Source of the DNA: Mixophyes australis
Lineage: Eukaryota; Chordata; Amphibia; Anura; Limnodynastidae
Assembly (NCBI GenBank): GCA_036250195.1
Contig: JAVHZZ010000004.1
Coordinates: forward strand, 166,482,369 to 166,546,368
Direction: 5' to 3'
DNA: 64,000 nt
Under the pieces are notes generated by a model. It saw only the letters and a program-made list of their open reading frames with translations, had not been told where the DNA came from and ran no database searches. Shown piece by piece: positions 60,361 through 64,000 of the stretch. The position numbers and the translations under genes were made by a program. Each line of letters opens with the position of its first letter. Positions within the stretch are counted from its first letter, which is position 1.

Positions 60361-60475
60361 CAGGGGCAGGGGCAGGCTGGGCTGGGGGGCAGGGGGGCAC
60401 CTTCACTTTTTTCCCTTAAAATAGGCTGCTAAGTCAAGTCTTTCCCCCAGGCTGAAATTTGCCAGCCCTCCCCTG
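60361..60475. mobile_element. hAT-like MITE, 115 bp
   Basis: Ends CAGGGGCAGGGGCAGGCTGG and (minus strand) CAGGGGAGGGCTGGC. Flanks GTTTACGT and GTTTAGGG agree at six of eight places. Same family as 8702-8882. Confidence 0.75.
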
Positions 60476-60483
60476 GTTTAGGG

Positions 60484-61781
60484 GATACAGCTATCATAGG
60501 GCCTGGAGTGAGAGGGACTTGCACGCAAGGCCCCCATGGAAGACACCTTCTCCCCCCCGAGTTGCTTAAAACATAACTAAGGTCAAAGAAACTGAATTGT
60601 AGTTTTAGTGGAAATCAGACCAGGCTGTCTATCGCTGCTGCTAGTTATGTATTTTAGGAGAACAGGCGTACATTTTTGTTTTTCAAATTATTAACCCGTA
60701 AATTTACACCAAGATTATTGGCACACAAAAGATGTGCCTCCTAAAAGAACAGATCTCTAAGGGGCATGCTTAATTTGAGTATGCCTTTACTGTACTTTAT
60801 AGGCTCGGGAATATTCCTAATGCACGTCATCAGCTGCAAGTGCAAGAAAAGTTTTGCACAAAACTAAATGCAAACACAAGTTTTGGTGTATGTGCTGTGT
60901 GGCAAAAAAAAATTTTTAGGTTGTGCAAACGCGCTCACATCTAACTCTAAATAAATAAACTAATGTATAATGTGTTATATTATCTTTACATTTTTTGAAG
61001 TACAAAAACATTAAATGAACTGGGAAAAACAGGACACATGTAGCCTTAAGCAGGTGATCTATGCAATAAAACACTAGTATATACAGTATAAATTGGATGT
61101 AATAATAGATAGTATGTAAGTTACATTTTGACACTGATTATATTTTAACTACTAATGCTAGACTGTTTAAAAATAATCAAACAAAAAACATTGTAAAAGC
61201 ATTGACCATTATTTCTTGGTCCTATAACTTAGTCTGATCTTGTCTAAAGCACATATTTAATAATATATTAACAGACCTAGCACAAGAGCAACACCAGACT
61301 ATGTTTAACCATGATAATAATTGTAAAAGTCACTGGCCGTATCCCAGAGATTGGTTCAAATAAAATTCCAAGATGTCTAATCTACTGCACTGCATTAATA
61401 AAGCTTCACCAACACAAAGGCCGGTGTTCACTCACACCTGCCACACAGGTGTAGTAATCTTTTAAACAAAATCATACACAGAGCGCTGGATATAACAAAA
61501 GAAGAAGGAACACTTCCAATAGATCAAAGCGTGACTAATGCAATACATAGGAGTATAAAATATTGCACTTACAATCGTGCGCCAATATATGCAGTATATG
61601 TTTGGTGTATGATAATACAGTACTGAAGTAAACTAGCTGATTTATTTTTGTAGTAACGTTTTGGGTTTGCACTAATTGTGTAAAAAATGTGTGGGAAAAA
61701 TCATAGCATATTAGTATGTAGTGCATTTTGCCTGTATTTCTTTGTAGGATGCACTTAAAATAAAAAAATATATTAATATAT
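60484..61781. other. No recognisable gene
   Basis: AT-rich. Short frames only. Confidence 0.4.
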
Positions 61782-61789
61782 ATTTATAG

Positions 61790-61957
61790 TAGACATGTTC
61801 ACTGACCCCCGTGTTTTGGTTTTGGTTGTGGATCTGGATTAACTTTGTGCTGTGGTTTTGGTTTTGGATCAAAGGACATTTGAAAGCAACGAGCCTACTC
61901 GGATCCCCGAAGTTCGGGTGGGCTCGGTTTTCAGAAAACCGAGCCTGAGCATCTCTA
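61790..61957. mobile_element. hAT MITE, 168 bp, related to the 29-32 kb hAT
   Basis: Exact 8-bp TSD ATTTATAG (61782-61789 and 61958-61965). Ends TAGACATGTTCA and (minus strand) TAGAGATGCTCA. The right 60 bp aligns with 31890-31953 of the decayed hAT element. Confidence 0.9.
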
Positions 61958-62339
61958 ATTTATAGGGCTTTCTGTATATACTGACACCTTAAAAACAGAC
62001 CCAAACTGGTGTTAAAAGGAATGCTGCATTATACAGAGGATGACATATAATGAAATTATATGCAGAGAGAATATACCTCGTGGTAAGTGATGGTGGCATT
62101 AAAAATGTGCTGGTATAAAAGTTAGCCTTTCCTGTTCTAAAACACAAAGCAATGCAAAATGACTGTGATAAAACATATGTCCAAACTGTGAAATGGTGTG
62201 TAGTCACATATATACATATACACAATACTCCAGTCATGAGGGGGTTTAATGTAAAATGGTCTTAGATAAACAGGAATTTCTAAATTTACAAATTACTATG
62301 TAAATCATTCATTTTTTAATTACATTTATATATGTGACA

Positions 62340-62580
62340 CATGCAAACTGGTATTGTGATATAGCAATGTGCCCATACTGGTATTGTGATACAGCAATGT
62401 ACTCTAATATACTGGCATTGTGGTGTTCTAATAAACTGGTACTGTGATATAGCAATGTGTTCTATCGAATAAACTAGTACTGTGATATAACAATGTGCTC
62501 TAATAATCATACTGTGATATAAGACTGTACTCTACCAAGCTGTTATTTTGATGTAGCAATACACCCTAATAAACTGATTG
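62340..62580. repeat. About 38-40-bp tandem repeat, six copies
   Basis: The unit has AAACTGGTATTGTGATATAG and CAATGTGCTCTAAT. Copies are diverged. Confidence 0.8.
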
Positions 62581-64000
62581 GAGGTTGCTTCTGAGCAACA
62601 AGTCCCCACTTTGATTACTTATATTTATTCCCCTCTTTTCAAAAACAGTAGCATATTTACTATTCTCAAAAAGTATGATAAACACTCAACAGTTTCAAAA
62701 CCACTTTATCATTACAATCAATTACATAAATAATAATCTGAGCATCCCCTTTACTTCTATACTTCTAGTCCTTTCCCCAATCAATACATTTCATACATTA
62801 ATTATTTGCAAGTGATATTTCTTTCATCTCTGTGTTCTGCCTATTTGCCCCCGATTTTATTCAAGCATGCTTCATCCACATTTCTATAAATTGATTATAG
62901 AATTAAATTATCATCAGTTTGGTTTACTTAAAGTAATAATCATCACTAACAACAGTGAATAATATCCCTACTATAATTAAAGTTTAATAAACATACTTTT
63001 ACAGAAAAATCTCAAAACTTAAGCTAAACAAATACTTGGTATGTATGCAAACAGCAGCTAATTACTGATGTAGCAGGAGGCATCATTAGGTATTTCAGCC
63101 ACAAGCCAGGAGGAAGCCTGGTAATACATGGGTCAGACCTGGAGCTGATGAGGTGTTATAACACACATTGTGAATGTAGGTTTACAAGCACAACATTGAC
63201 TTTTACATTTTTTTTAGTACATTTTAGAGTCTTTGGACCTCCCAAGTTTTACTTGCTATTGTGTTGTTTGGCAATTAGTTCAGTTAGTGCTACAAACACA
63301 AATAAATCTGCTAGCATATAAATTATTGAGGGGGTCACATGGTAAATCAAACTGAAATAAATACTGTTGCATATATGCCATTTTCATTTTGATTTTATTA
63401 AACATTGGTATTTATTGTATATAACCAATTTCCTGAATGTTTCCAAGACAACTTTAATGGAAATTGGTTATATTTTAAAATCAGTGGAGGTGAGGGAGGG
63501 AGAAGGTAGCTGGAAAAGTGCTGGAGAGAAAATATTTTTTCCCAGAATGCTGTCATAATGTATGTATCATGAGATCCAGAGGAAAATGTGCAAAATTACA
63601 GGTGGATTATGGCAGCGTTATTAATATAAAACATTGGCTCAAAATATTTTGTAATCCAATTATGTTTTAAATGTAAAAACATGCTTTCATCCACTCACCT
63701 AACGTTCCAGGATGGGGTCGCTGGGAGGTGGCCATCTTGGACTGTCTGCATTGCAGGGGCCAGGTAAGTGGAGTTTTCTCCAAGTCTCTCTGTTACCCGA
63801 CCCTCCCACCCTGGCTCTCAGCACTTGGAGTGACACAACATAATGCCTATATCTCCTGGGGGGACTGGAGCTTGCCAGTGGGGCTACCGCCTGTAGTTAA
63901 CAAGTCTGGGACCTGATCATATAGTGTGTGGGTCTCCTGCCTGGTGCTCATCTTCCTGCGCTTTGAAGCCACCATTTTGTGCGGGAGGTCTTTCTCCCAC
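62581..64000. other. No recognisable gene; GC-rich end
   Basis: AT-rich until about 63690, then a sharper GC-rich stretch with GGTGGCCATCTTGGACTG and GAAGCCACCATTTTGTGCG. This could be the 5' end of a LINE or a promoter-like region running off the window. No frame supports a choice. Confidence 0.3.

Overview
The window looks like non-coding, repeat-packed vertebrate nuclear DNA, most likely from an anuran amphibian. Evidence for this: AT-rich background; no bacterial-style dense coding; spliced transposon genes; and a mix of L2-type LINEs with (AAT)n tails, Sushi-like Ty3/gypsy elements, PIF/Harbinger and hAT DNA transposons, and fold-back MITEs of kinds I associate with frog genomes. The species is inferred from this mix, not proven. 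I found no exon that I can assign to an ordinary host gene, tRNA, rRNA or CRISPR. The window is probably intergenic or intronic.

Layout. 1-5 kb: a 3.8-kb PIF/Harbinger transposon (TIRs, 3-bp TSD) that has lost most of its transposase but keeps an intact three-exon Myb/SANT-like gene. 5.2-7.4 kb: a hAT-type element with an exact 8-bp TSD and a 32-34-bp minisatellite inside. 8.7-13.2 kb: small hAT and Harbinger MITEs and L2 3' ends. 13.9-14.8 kb: an LTR with an 86-88-bp repeated U3. 15.0-19.6 kb: a Sushi-like gypsy element on the minus strand with open gag and pol, a -1 frameshift signal (GGGAAAC plus stem-loop) and a 5' LTR, but with its 3' end cut off. 19.7-27 kb: more L2 tails, two solo LTRs with exact 5-bp TSDs, and a 312-bp Harbinger-type MITE. 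27.6-32 kb: (TA)n tracts, a minus-strand LTR fragment, and a decayed hAT transposase gene with a BED finger.

32-34 kb: a tandem duplication containing a tRNA-derived SINE. 34-38 kb: related 'GGGYCTGA..ATTAAGG' MITEs. 41.3 kb: a perfect 92-bp-arm fold-back element. 42.1-42.8 kb: a TTAA-flanked MITE split by an L2 fragment. 44.9-46 kb: a minus-strand LTR and a very GC-rich hAT-like MITE. 47-49.2 kb: minus-strand L1-like endonuclease fragments with a second fold-back. 50.4-53.2 kb: hAT-like sequence with three different minisatellites. 53.9-54.8 kb: a Harbinger-type element with a hAT MITE nested in it, both with TSDs. 55.7-57.7 kb: a broken L2 reverse transcriptase. 57.8-58.6 kb: a hAT element with an exact 8-bp TSD. 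60.4 and 61.8 kb: two short hAT MITEs; the latter resembles one end of the hAT element at 29-32 kb.

The recognisable genes serve transposition only. The two most intact are the Harbinger Myb-like gene (predicted DNA-binding partner of the transposase) and the gypsy gag/pol pair. Nothing here convinces me of a wholly new system. The best leads are the intact accessory gene in a transposase-depleted Harbinger element, the PEG10-like frameshift signal, the perfect fold-back element, and the transposon-within-transposon structures.
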